Shown: positions 24,032-32,883 of the stretch, piece by piece
Position numbering within the stretch: position 1 is the first letter of the stretch
Layout of the letters: every line of letters begins with the position of its first letter
DNA from: Desulfuromonas sp.
Lineage (GTDB): Bacteria; Desulfobacterota; Desulfuromonadia; Desulfuromonadales; UBA2294
DNA: 59,142 nt
NCBI GenBank assembly: GCA_002869615.1
Contig: PKUH01000013.1
Coordinates: forward strand, 1-59,142
Reading direction: 5' to 3'
Program-made: the position numbers and the translations under genes
The notes under the pieces: model-generated
What the model was told of the DNA's origin: nothing
The model's input: the letters and a program-made list of their open reading frames with translations, nothing else
Databases searched by the model: none

Positions 24032-26683
24032 ATGGAGAAAGACCGGATACTCGCCATAGAGGATGACGAAGGTGTCTGTCGGCTGTTGCGACACAGCCTC
24101 GCCCGTGAGGATTACGTGGTCCGTATCACCCATTCGGGTGAAGAGGGTCTTATCGCGGCCAACGAAGAACCTCCCGATCTGTTCCTGCTCGATCTTGAGC
24201 TGCCGGGCATGGATGGCCTTGAGGTCTGCCAGAAATTGAAGGAGAACCCGCAGGCCAGCTCTATACCGATCATCATCCTGACCGGCAAGGGTGAGGAGTC
24301 CGATGTCGTCGAGGGGCTGGGGATGGGAGCTGACGATTATATCGTCAAACCATTCAGTCCGAAAATACTTAACGCCAGAGTTCAGGCAGTTTTGCGGCGT
24401 CACACCAAATCGATTTCGACACCGGCTCAACAGGAACAAATTCAGTGCGGTCCGCTGCAGATCGATACCGGTAGCAATCGGATAATTCTCTCCGGAAAAG
24501 AAATCGAATTAGGCCTTCCCGAGTACCGTTTTGCCCTGTTGCTGATCTCTTATTTGTCGAATCGGGAAATGAGCGAGATCTGCCAGGAAATATTGGCCGA
24601 TGAAAATCCGGACAATGTCATCAGCCGTGACGGGATGGCACTTTATTCCGAAAACAGGCTTGGTCGTCTGACTCCGGTGCTCGAGGCACTTGTTTCGAGC
24701 GGTTTCGATTCGCCGCTTCTCCACGCATTTTACGCCCTGGTCCTTTTTGAAAAAGATCCGGAGCGGGGTGGCGGTTATATGCGACAAACGGCGCAGCAAT
24801 ATGCTGCTGCCGAGGACCCGCTCGGCGAATTGGTCGCCCTGTCCCATCTTGTTTTTTATCATGTTGTCTTTGATGGTGATGCCAGAAACGCTGAACGCTA
24901 CCTTGAGCGTGCTGAAGTTCTGAACAAAGCCTACTTCGATCGGCTATCAGTCTTTTCCCGGGTGGCCGTTGCCCAGAACCTGGCGATCGGTCGCGCCTTT
25001 CTCCTCAATGATTTTGCCGCATCGAACGAATATCTCCAGATCGCGGAAGCTCTGGCAGAAGACCGTGGCCTGGTCAATCTGGTTGTGCTGAATCGCCTGG
25101 TACGGGTTTCCGAAGCCTATGTCAGGGGCGACCAGGAGACGATGATGGGGGTGCTGGAGGACTGTGTCCGTTTTGCCAACCACCCCCAGGTCAGCCATCT
25201 GCACAAGGCTTTGCTGAAACTTATGCAGCTCAAGTGTTCGGCGTTGATCGGTGATTTCAGATATCTGCAGATACAGAAGGAACATGTTTCCGATGGGGTC
25301 GGTGCAGTTCTTGGTCGCGACAATCTCGCCTCGGCACAGCTGATAACCTGCCGTCTGGAAGCCCTGAATTATGCCGGGCATTACGAGGAAGCGTTACAAT
25401 TATGTGACGAAAGCCTGCAGCGGCCCCGAATTGCCGAGAACGACCTGGTGCGACCCTTTCTGAACGGGTGCAAGGCGCTGAGTGCGGCCATATGTGGCGA
25501 GGAAAGCGTTGCATTCGGGGCGATTTCCGATTGCCGTTCCGAACCGGGGGGAATGACATTCCGCCGGGCGCTGGCCAAGCTCTTCTGTGCGCGGGCACTG
25601 GCCCACCTCGGTGAGTTGTCCGAAGCGAAAGAACTCCTTTACCGAATTGCACCTTTCATCATTAAAGGGGGCTGGCATTCTCTCGGGCTGCAGCTCCGGG
25701 CGCAGCAGCTTCTTCTGCCTGGGAATGAACCCGGAGATACGATCGGCGCGCTGATGGCCGATATGCGGGAGCGGAATAGCTGGTATCTTCAGACCCTGAT
25801 CGGTGACGATTATTGTCGATTCTATCAGCTGGCTCGCGATGCCGGAGAAGGTGAATCCTTTGCCCGGGAGATTCTTCGTAAACGGTTGATGCTTGAAGTT
25901 GATGCGGACGGAGTTTTCTATCCGGTTCTCCGGATTTCGACTCTCGGTCGGCTAGAATTGAGTTTCAATGGTCGGGTTGTTGCCGGCACCGAAGAATTCA
26001 GTCGAACCCAGAGGGAATGTCTGGCCCTGTTGGCGGCCGCAGCCGGCCATCGGGTGCCGCAGGAAGAGGTGCAACTGACCTTCTGGCCCGATAAATCTCC
26101 GGAAAAGGCACGCTCGACACTTGATACCATGCTCTCCCGCCTGCGCCGGTTACTAAAAGACAAGTTGCAGCCGCAACCGGTCAAACGTTACCTGAAACTG
26201 CAAAAAGGGGTGCTCGGTCTTGAGGGGGTTGCGGTCGATGCGGTTGAGGTCGCGAGCGATATCGCCCGGGCCCGCGAATTCGTCCGGCGCCGCGAGTTCT
26301 GGCAGGCTGATGCAACTTACGCCGTCGCCCTGGAGCGTTGGCGCGGTCAGTTTGTGCCCGGGTCGTGCAGTGCCGACCGGGCCGCCGTTTACGCCAGGCA
26401 CCTGCAACAGTTGTGTCTTGATGCTTCATTGGAGTGGAGTGAACTGCTCAATGAATCGGGGCAGATGCGGCGGTCGATCGGAGTGCTGACCCATGCATTG
26501 AGCATGGATCGCTGCAATGAGCTGATTATGAAGGCCCTTTATCGCAGCCAGATGCGGGACGGTAATATCGCCGCGGCAAACCAGTTGCTGGTACAATATG
26601 AAAAGGTGATGAAGAGTGAAGGGTGCGGTTCTTCGGAAATTGCCAGGGTCCTGACATCTTTCAAGACTTCCGATGAAAGTTGA
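24032..26683 (+). CDS. Large REC regulator with TPR-like middle and SARP/BTAD DNA-binding end
   Basis: An 883-residue protein. Residues 1-120 form a typical receiver (DD at 11-12, Asp54, Lys106 in VKPF). Residues 130-185 look like the first part of an OmpR-type winged helix (IQCGPLQIDTGSNRIILSG, LPEYRFALLLISYLSNRE), but the recognition helix is missing. From there to about 620 comes a helical repeat region like the middle of MalT/SARP regulators. From 630 a SARP-type winged helix begins (LGRLELSFNG, EEVQLTFWPDKSPEKARSTL, MLSRLRRLLKD), followed by a bacterial transcriptional activator domain. No NTPase is seen. This looks like a fusion of an OmpR-type regulator to a SARP-type activator. Its target genes are unknown. 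Confidence 0.82.
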   Translation: MEKDRILAIEDDEGVCRLLRHSLAREDYVVRITHSGEEGLIAANEEPPDLFLLDLELPGMDGLEVCQKLKENPQASSIPIIILTGKGEESDVVEGLGMGADDYIVKPFSPKILNARVQAVLRRHTKSISTPAQQEQIQCGPLQIDTGSNRIILSGKEIELGLPEYRFALLLISYLSNREMSEICQEILADENPDNVISRDGMALYSENRLGRLTPVLEALVSSGFDSPLLHAFYALVLFEKDPERGGGYMRQTAQQYAAAEDPLGELVALSHLVFYHVVFDGDARNAERYLERAEVLNKAYFDRLSVFSRVAVAQNLAIGRAFLLNDFAASNEYLQIAEALAEDRGLVNLVVLNRLVRVSEAYVRGDQETMMGVLEDCVRFANHPQVSHLHKALLKLMQLKCSALIGDFRYLQIQKEHVSDGVGAVLGRDNLASAQLITCRLEALNYAGHYEEALQLCDESLQRPRIAENDLVRPFLNGCKALSAAICGEESVAFGAISDCRSEPGGMTFRRALAKLFCARALAHLGELSEAKELLYRIAPFIIKGGWHSLGLQLRAQQLLLPGNEPGDTIGALMADMRERNSWYLQTLIGDDYCRFYQLARDAGEGESFAREILRKRLMLEVDADGVFYPVLRISTLGRLELSFNGRVVAGTEEFSRTQRECLALLAAAAGHRVPQEEVQLTFWPDKSPEKARSTLDTMLSRLRRLLKDKLQPQPVKRYLKLQKGVLGLEGVAVDAVEVASDIARAREFVRRREFWQADATYAVALERWRGQFVPGSCSADRAAVYARHLQQLCLDASLEWSELLNESGQMRRSIGVLTHALSMDRCNELIMKALYRSQMRDGNIAAANQLLVQYEKVMKSEGCGSSEIARVLTSFKTSDES

Positions 26684-26697
26684 AAAGGAGTAATGTC

Positions 26698-27279
26698 ATG
26701 AGTAGTGATCTGCAAAGATTTTTCGTTGACCGGGAACAGGCGGTTCTGGTTGTGGTCGATGTCCAGGAGCGACTGGTCCCGGCAATGCCGAAAAAAGTAT
26801 ACAGCCGCCTTAGAAAAAGCATTGATATGCTGGTCAGGGCGGCGGGCGAACTTGGCGTTCCGGTCGTGACGACCGAGCAGTACCCACGCGGTCTTGGCCA
26901 CACCGTCAGCGAACTCGATTCGGCATGCACCGAAACCGTGATCGAAAAAGTCAGTTTTGGTTGCTGTGGTGAGCCAACCTTCCTCGATGCCTTGAAAAGA
27001 CTGGGGAGAACGCAGATTGTCCTGACCGGCATGGAAGCACATGTATGTGTTTACCAGACCGTGCTCGGCCTGCTTGAAGCCGGTTATCATGTGCATTTGG
27101 TCGGTGACGCTATCTGCTCACGCAACAAGACCGATTACCGCGCCGGCGTCGAAAATGCCCGGGCAGCCGGAGCCGTTGTTACGACGGTCGAGACGGTGCT
27201 GTTCCAGATGTTAAAAGAGGCCGGTACACCGGAGTTCAAGGTAGTGTCGGGATTGATCAAGGAGAGGGGCTCGGATTAG
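26698..27279 (+). CDS. Isochorismatase-family cysteine hydrolase
   Basis: A 193-residue hydrolase. The catalytic Asp is in LVVVDVQERLVPAM and the nucleophilic Cys in GMEAHVCVYQTVLGLL, with the usual DAICSRNKTDYRAGVENARA block. Members hydrolyse isochorismate, nicotinamide or related amides; the substrate here cannot be told. The start ATG at 26698 has AAGGAG seven bases upstream and lies 14 bases after the SARP-type regulator gene, so the two are likely co-transcribed. Confidence 0.87.
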   Translation: MSSDLQRFFVDREQAVLVVVDVQERLVPAMPKKVYSRLRKSIDMLVRAAGELGVPVVTTEQYPRGLGHTVSELDSACTETVIEKVSFGCCGEPTFLDALKRLGRTQIVLTGMEAHVCVYQTVLGLLEAGYHVHLVGDAICSRNKTDYRAGVENARAAGAVVTTVETVLFQMLKEAGTPEFKVVSGLIKERGSD

Positions 27280-27313
27280 GGCCAGAGAGTAGCAAGGGGA
27301 GTTTTTTAATGTC

Positions 27314-27350
27314 AAAGGGTGGGCCTGAATCAAAGGGGCCACCCTTTTTA
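27314..27350. terminator. Bidirectional intrinsic terminator
   Basis: AAAGGGTGG at 27314-27322 pairs with CCACCCTTT at 27339-27347 and is followed by TTTA on plus. On minus it lies directly at the end of the 27348 gene. The two genes converge here. Confidence 0.85.
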
Positions 27351-28133
27351 TTTCGGCTTTTTCGGTTCAGACCCGGAAGGTTGTAAAGAGCGGACCAGAA
27401 CTTCAAAGGCCAGATCAAGATGCGTATCCGGATCAAATGATGTTCCCAGTAAACGGACCAGGCCAGACCGATTGCGTAATCGGTCATCCGCCAGGGCTTG
27501 AGGGGCAAGCCTGGCCAGTTCTGCTTTCAGAAAATTGAAGTTTAGCTCGCCGGTTATTTTCATGGCATCACCAAGGCCGGAATAATTCAACCTGTTGCGC
27601 ATAAAATAGAACGGCGACGAGACACCAGCGTAGAGACAAAGGATTTCATCGCGTTGCTCCTGTTTGCCAACCGTCTGTTGCGCGACTTTTTTTGACATCG
27701 GGACACCACCGGCGAGCATCGTTTTGCCGAGGCTGAACTTTCTTCTGGTTTCCGTCGTGCCTTGTTCTTCCGGGGTGATCACTGTTGTTGCCGACAACAG
27801 GTGGGTCATTGAACTGTAGGGAATATTTATCTCCTGGCCGGAAGCTGTCTCAATCTCAAGCATCGTATCGGCCAGTCTGAAATGACGGACCATGACAGGC
27901 TCTGATTTTTCCTGCAGTTCGGTGGTGTCGATCAGTAAACAGGGAGTGCCGATTTCCTCAAGCCTGTTTTTTGCTGCCTCGGCTACGGCCGCGTCGGCAA
28001 AACTGGCGATAATGACCGGCCCGCCTCCGGCCATACGTTGCTGCGCTTCGAACACGAGCAGGTCAAGATTTTCGGCAATTTTCTGAATGAAATCCTGGCC
28101 TTCCGGCCAATGATGTATCGCAATAATTTGCAT
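27348..28133 (-). CDS. Hypothetical protein
   Basis: A 261-residue soluble protein of unknown family. The N-terminus has an alternating beta/alpha look (MQIIAIHHWPEGQDFIQKIA, GPVIIASFADAAVAEAAKN), the middle a beta-rich part (DTMLEIETASGQEINIPYSS). The C-terminal third reads ILCLYAGVSSPFYFMRNRLN and is Leu/Arg-rich. No signal peptide, membrane helix or metal motif is seen. It runs separately from the yciH group, with about 80 bases upstream. Confidence 0.75.
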   Translation of the reverse strand: MQIIAIHHWPEGQDFIQKIAENLDLLVFEAQQRMAGGGPVIIASFADAAVAEAAKNRLEEIGTPCLLIDTTELQEKSEPVMVRHFRLADTMLEIETASGQEINIPYSSMTHLLSATTVITPEEQGTTETRRKFSLGKTMLAGGVPMSKKVAQQTVGKQEQRDEILCLYAGVSSPFYFMRNRLNYSGLGDAMKITGELNFNFLKAELARLAPQALADDRLRNRSGLVRLLGTSFDPDTHLDLAFEVLVRSLQPSGSEPKKPK

Positions 28134-28214
28134 GGTTTCTTGTTCGAGGTATTATCCGGAGTCCGCTAAGTTATTCTGTCAATAAAAAGGGCCTGCCGCT
28201 GTACGTTGATAAAA

Positions 28215-28565
28215 TCACCCGCCTGCTTTTTTAACCGTCCAGCCATGTTTTTTTAACTCCCCGACCAGTTTGTCGCGATGTTCTCCCTGTATTTCGATGA
28301 CACCATCCTTGATCGTGCCGCCGCTACCGCATTTCTGTTTCAGTTTTTTTGCCAGTTCTTTCAACTCTTTGCCCTGCAACGGTACGCCGGTAATGACGGT
28401 GACGCCGCTCCCCTTGCGGCCGGCGGAGGAGCGGCCGATGCGAACGATCCCATCACTCTGCACGGCGGTTTTATTGGCGGTACATGTGCATTTTTTGAGT
28501 GTTTTTTTACACTTTGGGCAGTTGCTGCCAACTTCATCGGAATAGACCAGACGGTTTTGCGACAT
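28215..28565 (-). CDS. yciH: SUI1/eIF1-like translation factor (YciH)
   Basis: A 116-residue protein with the eIF1/SUI1 fold: [18 protein letters not shown] followed by [19 protein letters not shown]. The N-terminal [13 protein letters not shown] is a possible small zinc site. Bacterial YciH can act at translation initiation, but its role is not well known. It begins 11 bases after the end of the YdcZ-like gene. Confidence 0.93.
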   Translation of the reverse strand: MSQNRLVYSDEVGSNCPKCKKTLKKCTCTANKTAVQSDGIVRIGRSSAGRKGSGVTVITGVPLQGKELKELAKKLKQKCGSGGTIKDGVIEIQGEHRDKLVGELKKHGWTVKKAGG

Positions 28566-28575
28566 AATGTATTAC

Positions 28576-29025
28576 CTAGTAGTTTTTAACCAGCATGACC
28601 CCGCCGGCGATCATCAATACCCCGATAATCCGGCCAAGGCTGACCGGGTGAATCGGATAGCCGAGGAGTCCGAAGTGATCGTAGGTGAGCGAGGCGATCA
28701 TCTGCCCGGCCAGCAGAACACCGACCATGGTGGTGGCACCAAGTTTCGGCGCGAGAAAGATTGTCGCGGCGACAAAGTATGCGCCGAGGGCGCCGCCGGT
28801 CCAGACCCACCAGGGGATGGCCCCGGCCGTTGCCAGAACCGGCACGGGAAGGCGCATGGCCAGCGAGTAGACAATCAGGACTACGGTGCCGACGGCAAAA
28901 GAGATGGTCGAGGCGAGAACCGGTGATCTGGTCCAGAGGCTGAGCTGGGAATTTATGCCGGCCTGGGTCGGAATGAAAATTCCGGCGAGCAGGGCGAGGC
29001 CCAAATAAAAGAGAACCTGATTCAT
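28576..29025 (-). CDS. DMT-superfamily YdcZ-like membrane protein
   Basis: A 149-residue protein with five predicted membrane helices, beginning LFYLGLALLAGIFIPTQAGI and containing GALGAYFVAATIFLAPKLGA and LGRIIGVLMIAGGVMLV. These fit the half-size DUF606/YdcZ group of the drug/metabolite transporter superfamily, which probably works as a dimer. I use ATG 29025 with an upstream CAGG; a TTG at 29040 is an alternative. Substrate unknown. Confidence 0.87.
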   Translation of the reverse strand: MNQVLFYLGLALLAGIFIPTQAGINSQLSLWTRSPVLASTISFAVGTVVLIVYSLAMRLPVPVLATAGAIPWWVWTGGALGAYFVAATIFLAPKLGATTMVGVLLAGQMIASLTYDHFGLLGYPIHPVSLGRIIGVLMIAGGVMLVKNY

Positions 29026-29058
29026 TTCAAAACCTGTCAAACAGAAGGTTGCACAGCC

Positions 29059-31017
29059 CTAGCGGAACATCTTTCGGAACATCCCCTTCTTCTCCTGTTC
29101 CTTCTTCTCCCGCAATTCACGCAGACCACTTCGGGCCAGGCTGTTCCGGGCATCAAGCTTGAGCGCCTTGTTGAATTCGGCTTCGGCCAGGTTGACCTGA
29201 CCCGATTCGAAGATGATCGAGGCCTTGAAGGCATGCCCTTCGGCGGTTCGCTGCAGGGTCAGCGCCTTGTTGATCATCTTTTTTCCTTTTTCGCGCATCG
29301 CCATACTTGTGGCGTTGGCCGGGTTTTTGTAGATCGCCCAGCCGAGATGGGCCAGGTAGTCGCCGTTTTCCGGATCAAAGTTAACCGCATCCTGCATCGC
29401 CTTGATCGCATTGTTCCATTCGCCCATTTCGATAAAGACCTTGCCGGATTGCGACTGGACCTGAGCCTGGAATTTGTCATCACCCTGCTGGCCGAGTCCG
29501 ACGCTGTCTGATCCGAGAAGTTCGTCGTAACGCTCTTTCTTGACGACATCAGAGAGGGTGTTGTAAGCGGTTGAAACCAGAGAAAGAATCTCCTCGACCA
29601 GACCTGCTTCTTCCCCCGAAAGCTGCATCATCAGCTCCGGCCCGAATTCATGGGTAATCGCAAAGTATTTCTTCTTCAACTTGTCGAAGGAAAAATCTCC
29701 CTGGCTGATGTTAAACAACTCGTAGTGATTTTTGCCCTTCATTTCGGAAAGGGTCTGGCGTACCTTCTTGCCGACTGCAAGGTCATACCCGGCTTCCGAA
29801 TCGGTGGCCGCCGCCTCCGGTGCAACCAGATCGACTTCTTCAAGGTCCGATTCATCGACGATATCGTTAAAGCTTTCGAGGGTCTCCTGTGTGCCGATAT
29901 CCTCATCTTCTTCGTCGAGGGCATTGAACAGGCGGCGGATCGGCGCCTCTGTTTCGGCGTTGGCCGTCGGTTCCGAATTGAAAGCGAGCATCTTGAGAGT
30001 CGTCAGTGTCAGCAGCAGCGGCGCCAGCGCATCCGGATTTTCGATGCAGCCGGCGAGATTCGAATTGCCGTCGATTTTTTGCAGGAACTCCTGCTCTTCC
30101 GATTTCAGGTTGAAGAAATTGATGTAGCGGAAGTAGGAGGGGAGGAACGACGGGAAATGGTTCGCATAGTTGGCGCAGATTGCCTGTCCGCTATGTCCCG
30201 GATGCATGTGGTAGCCACCATAGAAGATGCGGGGGAGGTTAATTGAAATGATTTGCATGTCGTCCGGCAGCGACATCGGATCGAGCTCGACTGCAAAAGC
30301 GGGAAAACCGAAGGCCGAGACCAGCTCACTGCCGAGATAGGAGAGTTTTTCCTGCATCAGGTCGGGATAATCGAGACAGCCGATCTGGACCAGAAGGTCA
30401 TGGCGAAAACCGCTCTGCGATTTGTAAAAGTCATACTCCTGCCGGTTGATCAACCCCTTGTTCAGTAGAAAGGCACCGAAATCGTCATAATTGATCCCCT
30501 GGCGTAATGATATCGGGGTGCCGTTGACGAAGCTCAAGACCTGTTGACGCTTATTGATGTTAAAGCGCATGATGCCGGAAAAGCGGTTGAGAAAGGCATA
30601 TTGCAGGTGCTTGTCGAAAGTCGTTCCGTCGGTCGACTGGGTCGGTGCGGCGGCGAGATTGGACTGAACAGCCTCAATCAGGTCGGTCGCCCGGAACGGT
30701 TTTTCCAGATAGGTCTTGACCCCCAGCTGGCGGGCTGCTTCGGCATTCTTTTCGCCGCGATAAATACCGGTCATAACGATCACCGGCAGAAACTTTGTTT
30801 TTTCGCTGAGTCGTATCTTTTTAAGAAGTTCGACACCGTGCAGACGCGGCATCTTGAGATCAAGCAGAAGCAGGTCGGGTGGTTCCTTGACGATAGCGCC
30901 GAGCGCTTCGGCGCCATCCCGGGCCCGGACCACCTCGTAGCCGTTCTTCTGCAGCAGCTGTTCGAGTGGTGCCGCGACACTGTCGTTATCTTCGGCTATG
31001 AGAATTGTTTGTCCCAT
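29059..31017 (-). CDS. Response regulator with REC, DUF4388-like, J-like and TPR domains
   Basis: A 652-residue protein. Residues 1-125 form a receiver (ED at 9-10, Asp53, Lys in LEKPF). A DUF4388/PATAN-like region follows (FLNRFSGIMRFNINK, LSFVNGTPISLRQG, FGAFLLNKGLINRQEY), then an acidic linker. A J-domain-like segment comes next (NHYELFNISQGDFSFDKLKK to KKERYDELL) in which the HPD triad is absent (HEFGP in its place). TPR repeats close the protein (MGEWNNAIKAMQDAVNFDPE). This layout is best known from Deltaproteobacteria and Myxobacteria, where roles are mostly unknown. The start at 31017 (MGQTILIAEDN) is chosen by receiver alignment; a start two codons earlier is possible. Confidence 0.85.
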   Translation of the reverse strand: MGQTILIAEDNDSVAAPLEQLLQKNGYEVVRARDGAEALGAIVKEPPDLLLLDLKMPRLHGVELLKKIRLSEKTKFLPVIVMTGIYRGEKNAEAARQLGVKTYLEKPFRATDLIEAVQSNLAAAPTQSTDGTTFDKHLQYAFLNRFSGIMRFNINKRQQVLSFVNGTPISLRQGINYDDFGAFLLNKGLINRQEYDFYKSQSGFRHDLLVQIGCLDYPDLMQEKLSYLGSELVSAFGFPAFAVELDPMSLPDDMQIISINLPRIFYGGYHMHPGHSGQAICANYANHFPSFLPSYFRYINFFNLKSEEQEFLQKIDGNSNLAGCIENPDALAPLLLTLTTLKMLAFNSEPTANAETEAPIRRLFNALDEEDEDIGTQETLESFNDIVDESDLEEVDLVAPEAAATDSEAGYDLAVGKKVRQTLSEMKGKNHYELFNISQGDFSFDKLKKKYFAITHEFGPELMMQLSGEEAGLVEEILSLVSTAYNTLSDVVKKERYDELLGSDSVGLGQQGDDKFQAQVQSQSGKVFIEMGEWNNAIKAMQDAVNFDPENGDYLAHLGWAIYKNPANATSMAMREKGKKMINKALTLQRTAEGHAFKASIIFESGQVNLAEAEFNKALKLDARNSLARSGLRELREKKEQEKKGMFRKMFR

Positions 31018-31180
31018 ATTCATCGGGCTGGCGGAAAAGTTGTTGTCCCTTATGGCTCTGCTTTAAAGTCGCGTTGGCAAAGGGCAAAAACCGATTGATG
31101 GTTACCTGCGTCGGCCTTCGTTAATTTGTGCGCCTCGGTTTTCGTTTGCGATACGGTGTCAGCCAGCTGTTCTTCCCCCG
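31018..31180. other. Intergenic stretch, no convincing feature
   Basis: 163 bases between mltG and the large response regulator. I see no ORF, no strong hairpin and no clear promoter. The response regulator has no obvious ribosome site. Confidence 0.5.
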
Positions 31181-32188
31181 CTAAGGTTTTCGTAATTGAT
31201 ACTTCCTGACTGCCTTGTTGTGCTCTTTTAGCGTATGCGAGAAGGTGTGGGTTCCATCACCCTTGGCAACAAAATAAAGGTACTTGACGTCGGCCGGAAA
31301 AGCCACCGCTTTTAAAGCGGCTTCTCCGGGGCTGGCAATCGGCCCCGGCGGCAGACCGGTCATGGTGTAGGTATTGTACGGAGTCGGCATGCGCAGGTGT
31401 GCCCGGGTAATATTGCCGTCAAAATCATCGCCCAGGCCATAGATCACAGTCGGGTCGGCCTGCAACGGTATCCGGCCTTTCAGCCGGTTGTGAAAGACGG
31501 CGGCAATCAGCGGCATCTCATCATTGTTTCCTGCCTCCTTCTGGACGATTGATGCCAGGGTGACCAGCTGGTGGATGTCCAGACCGCGGGCTGCGGCAGC
31601 GGAGAGGATTTCTTCGGAAAGGCGGCTTCGGAACTGATCAACCATCGATTTGATCAACGGCTTAAGTTTTGTCCCCGAGATATAGGTATAAGTCTCCGGG
31701 AAAAGATAGCCTTCGAGGCTGGGCTCCTCGATCTCGAGATCGCGGAGAAATACCGGATCGGCCGCCAGATCAAGCAGATTGTCTTCCGTTACGATTTTGC
31801 TCGTCTCGATCCGGGCGTTGATCTCTCGAAGATTAAATCCCTCCGGTATTGTCAGCCGGTATCGCCGGACATCGCCAGCCACAAGACGGTCGATAACATC
31901 TCCCGGACGGGCCGCGGTGCGAAAGTCGTATTCACCAGCTCTGATACTGGCGGCATCTCCGCGCAGCCGACCGAGCAGGCGGAAATAGGAGGGGTTGGCA
32001 ATAACCCCTTCGCGGTAGAGCTGATACGATACGGATGAAAACGAGGCGCCGGGCTTGACCATGATTGTGATCGGTTTTTGCGGGGCGATGGACTGATTCA
32101 GAAAGGCGAGAAAAACGCCGCCGTAAGATGCCGCAACTGAAAAGAAGAGGAGCAGGGCAACGAGAATGATTTTTTTCTTGATTGTCAT
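31181..32188 (-). CDS. mltG: Endolytic peptidoglycan transglycosylase MltG
   Basis: A 335-residue inner-membrane lytic transglycosylase (YceG family) that cleaves nascent glycan strands and sets their length. One N-terminal membrane helix (IILVALLLFFSVAASYGGVF) is followed by a LysM-like part (VKPGASFSSVSYQLYREGVI) and the catalytic domain. This has the active Glu in SIVQKEAGNNDEM and the typical LQADPTVIYGLG and YNTYTMTGLPPGPIASPG. It starts four bases after plsY and shares its operon. Confidence 0.95.
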   Translation of the reverse strand: MTIKKKIILVALLLFFSVAASYGGVFLAFLNQSIAPQKPITIMVKPGASFSSVSYQLYREGVIANPSYFRLLGRLRGDAASIRAGEYDFRTAARPGDVIDRLVAGDVRRYRLTIPEGFNLREINARIETSKIVTEDNLLDLAADPVFLRDLEIEEPSLEGYLFPETYTYISGTKLKPLIKSMVDQFRSRLSEEILSAAAARGLDIHQLVTLASIVQKEAGNNDEMPLIAAVFHNRLKGRIPLQADPTVIYGLGDDFDGNITRAHLRMPTPYNTYTMTGLPPGPIASPGEAALKAVAFPADVKYLYFVAKGDGTHTFSHTLKEHNKAVRKYQLRKP

Positions 32189-32192
32189 CGCT

Positions 32193-32786
32193 TCAGGCCT
32201 TGAATTTGTTTTCCGTTCCGCTGAAAAGGCGGCCGATGTTTTCGTGATGGCGCCAGATGACCATGACGCTGATAAACAGGGAGGCTGCCAGCAGGGGCAT
32301 CGATCCTTCGAAGGTGTAAATCAGAATCGGCACCAGGGCCGCGGCTCCGACCGAGCCGAGGGAGACATAGCGCCAGGTCCAGACCAGGCCGATGAATACG
32401 ACGGCGGCGACGGCGACCGAAAGCGGTGACAAAACCAGATATATGCCGAGAGCCGTGGCCACTCCCTTTCCCCCCTTGAACCCGAGATAGACCGGATAGA
32501 GGTGTCCGAGGAAGGTCGCGCAGGCAACCAATGCCGTCTGTTCCGGTGGCATCGTCGCAACATGAATGGCGTAAGCGACCGGCAGGACGCCCTTGATGAT
32601 ATCGCCGATCAGGGTCAGCACGCCGAGTTTGCGTCCTGCTGTCCGGTAAACATTGGTGGCGCCGATATTGCCGCTACCGGAGTTGCGGACATCGCCGGCT
32701 CCGGTCAGCCGGGTCAGGACAACGCCGCACGGAATCGCACCGATCAGGTAGCTGGCGAAAAGGGTGACGAATAGAGTGATTTCCAT
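32193..32786 (-). CDS. plsY: Glycerol-3-phosphate acyltransferase PlsY
   Basis: A 197-residue membrane acyltransferase that moves the acyl group of acyl phosphate to glycerol-3-phosphate, first step of phospholipid synthesis. The three PlsY loops are seen: GAIPCGVVLTRLTG, GSGNIGATNVYRTAG and FKGGKGVATALG. The start ATG at 32786 has no Shine-Dalgarno; instead a 15-bp perfect hairpin ends three bases before the start codon, so translation may be structure-controlled. It lies between an LTA-synthase-like gene and mltG: all envelope genes. Confidence 0.95.
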   Translation of the reverse strand: MEITLFVTLFASYLIGAIPCGVVLTRLTGAGDVRNSGSGNIGATNVYRTAGRKLGVLTLIGDIIKGVLPVAYAIHVATMPPEQTALVACATFLGHLYPVYLGFKGGKGVATALGIYLVLSPLSVAVAAVVFIGLVWTWRYVSLGSVGAAALVPILIYTFEGSMPLLAASLFISVMVIWRHHENIGRLFSGTENKFKA

Positions 32787-32788
32787 AG

Positions 32789-32833
32789 GTTAATATCCGC
32801 CTGTTACGAAAATTCCATCAGGCGGATATTAAC
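32789..32833 (-). repeat. 15-bp perfect inverted repeat in the plsY leader
   Basis: GTTAATATCCGCCTG at 32789-32803 is the exact reverse complement of CAGGCGGATATTAAC at 32819-32833, with a 15-base loop. No T run follows on either strand, so it is not a normal terminator. It covers the place where the plsY ribosome site should be. It could be an operator, a translation-control hairpin or an RNA-processing site. Confidence 0.75.
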
Positions 32834-32883
32834 ATACCGAATCGACAGATGACATGAAGAATTTTTCGCGGGGGTTGAACCGC

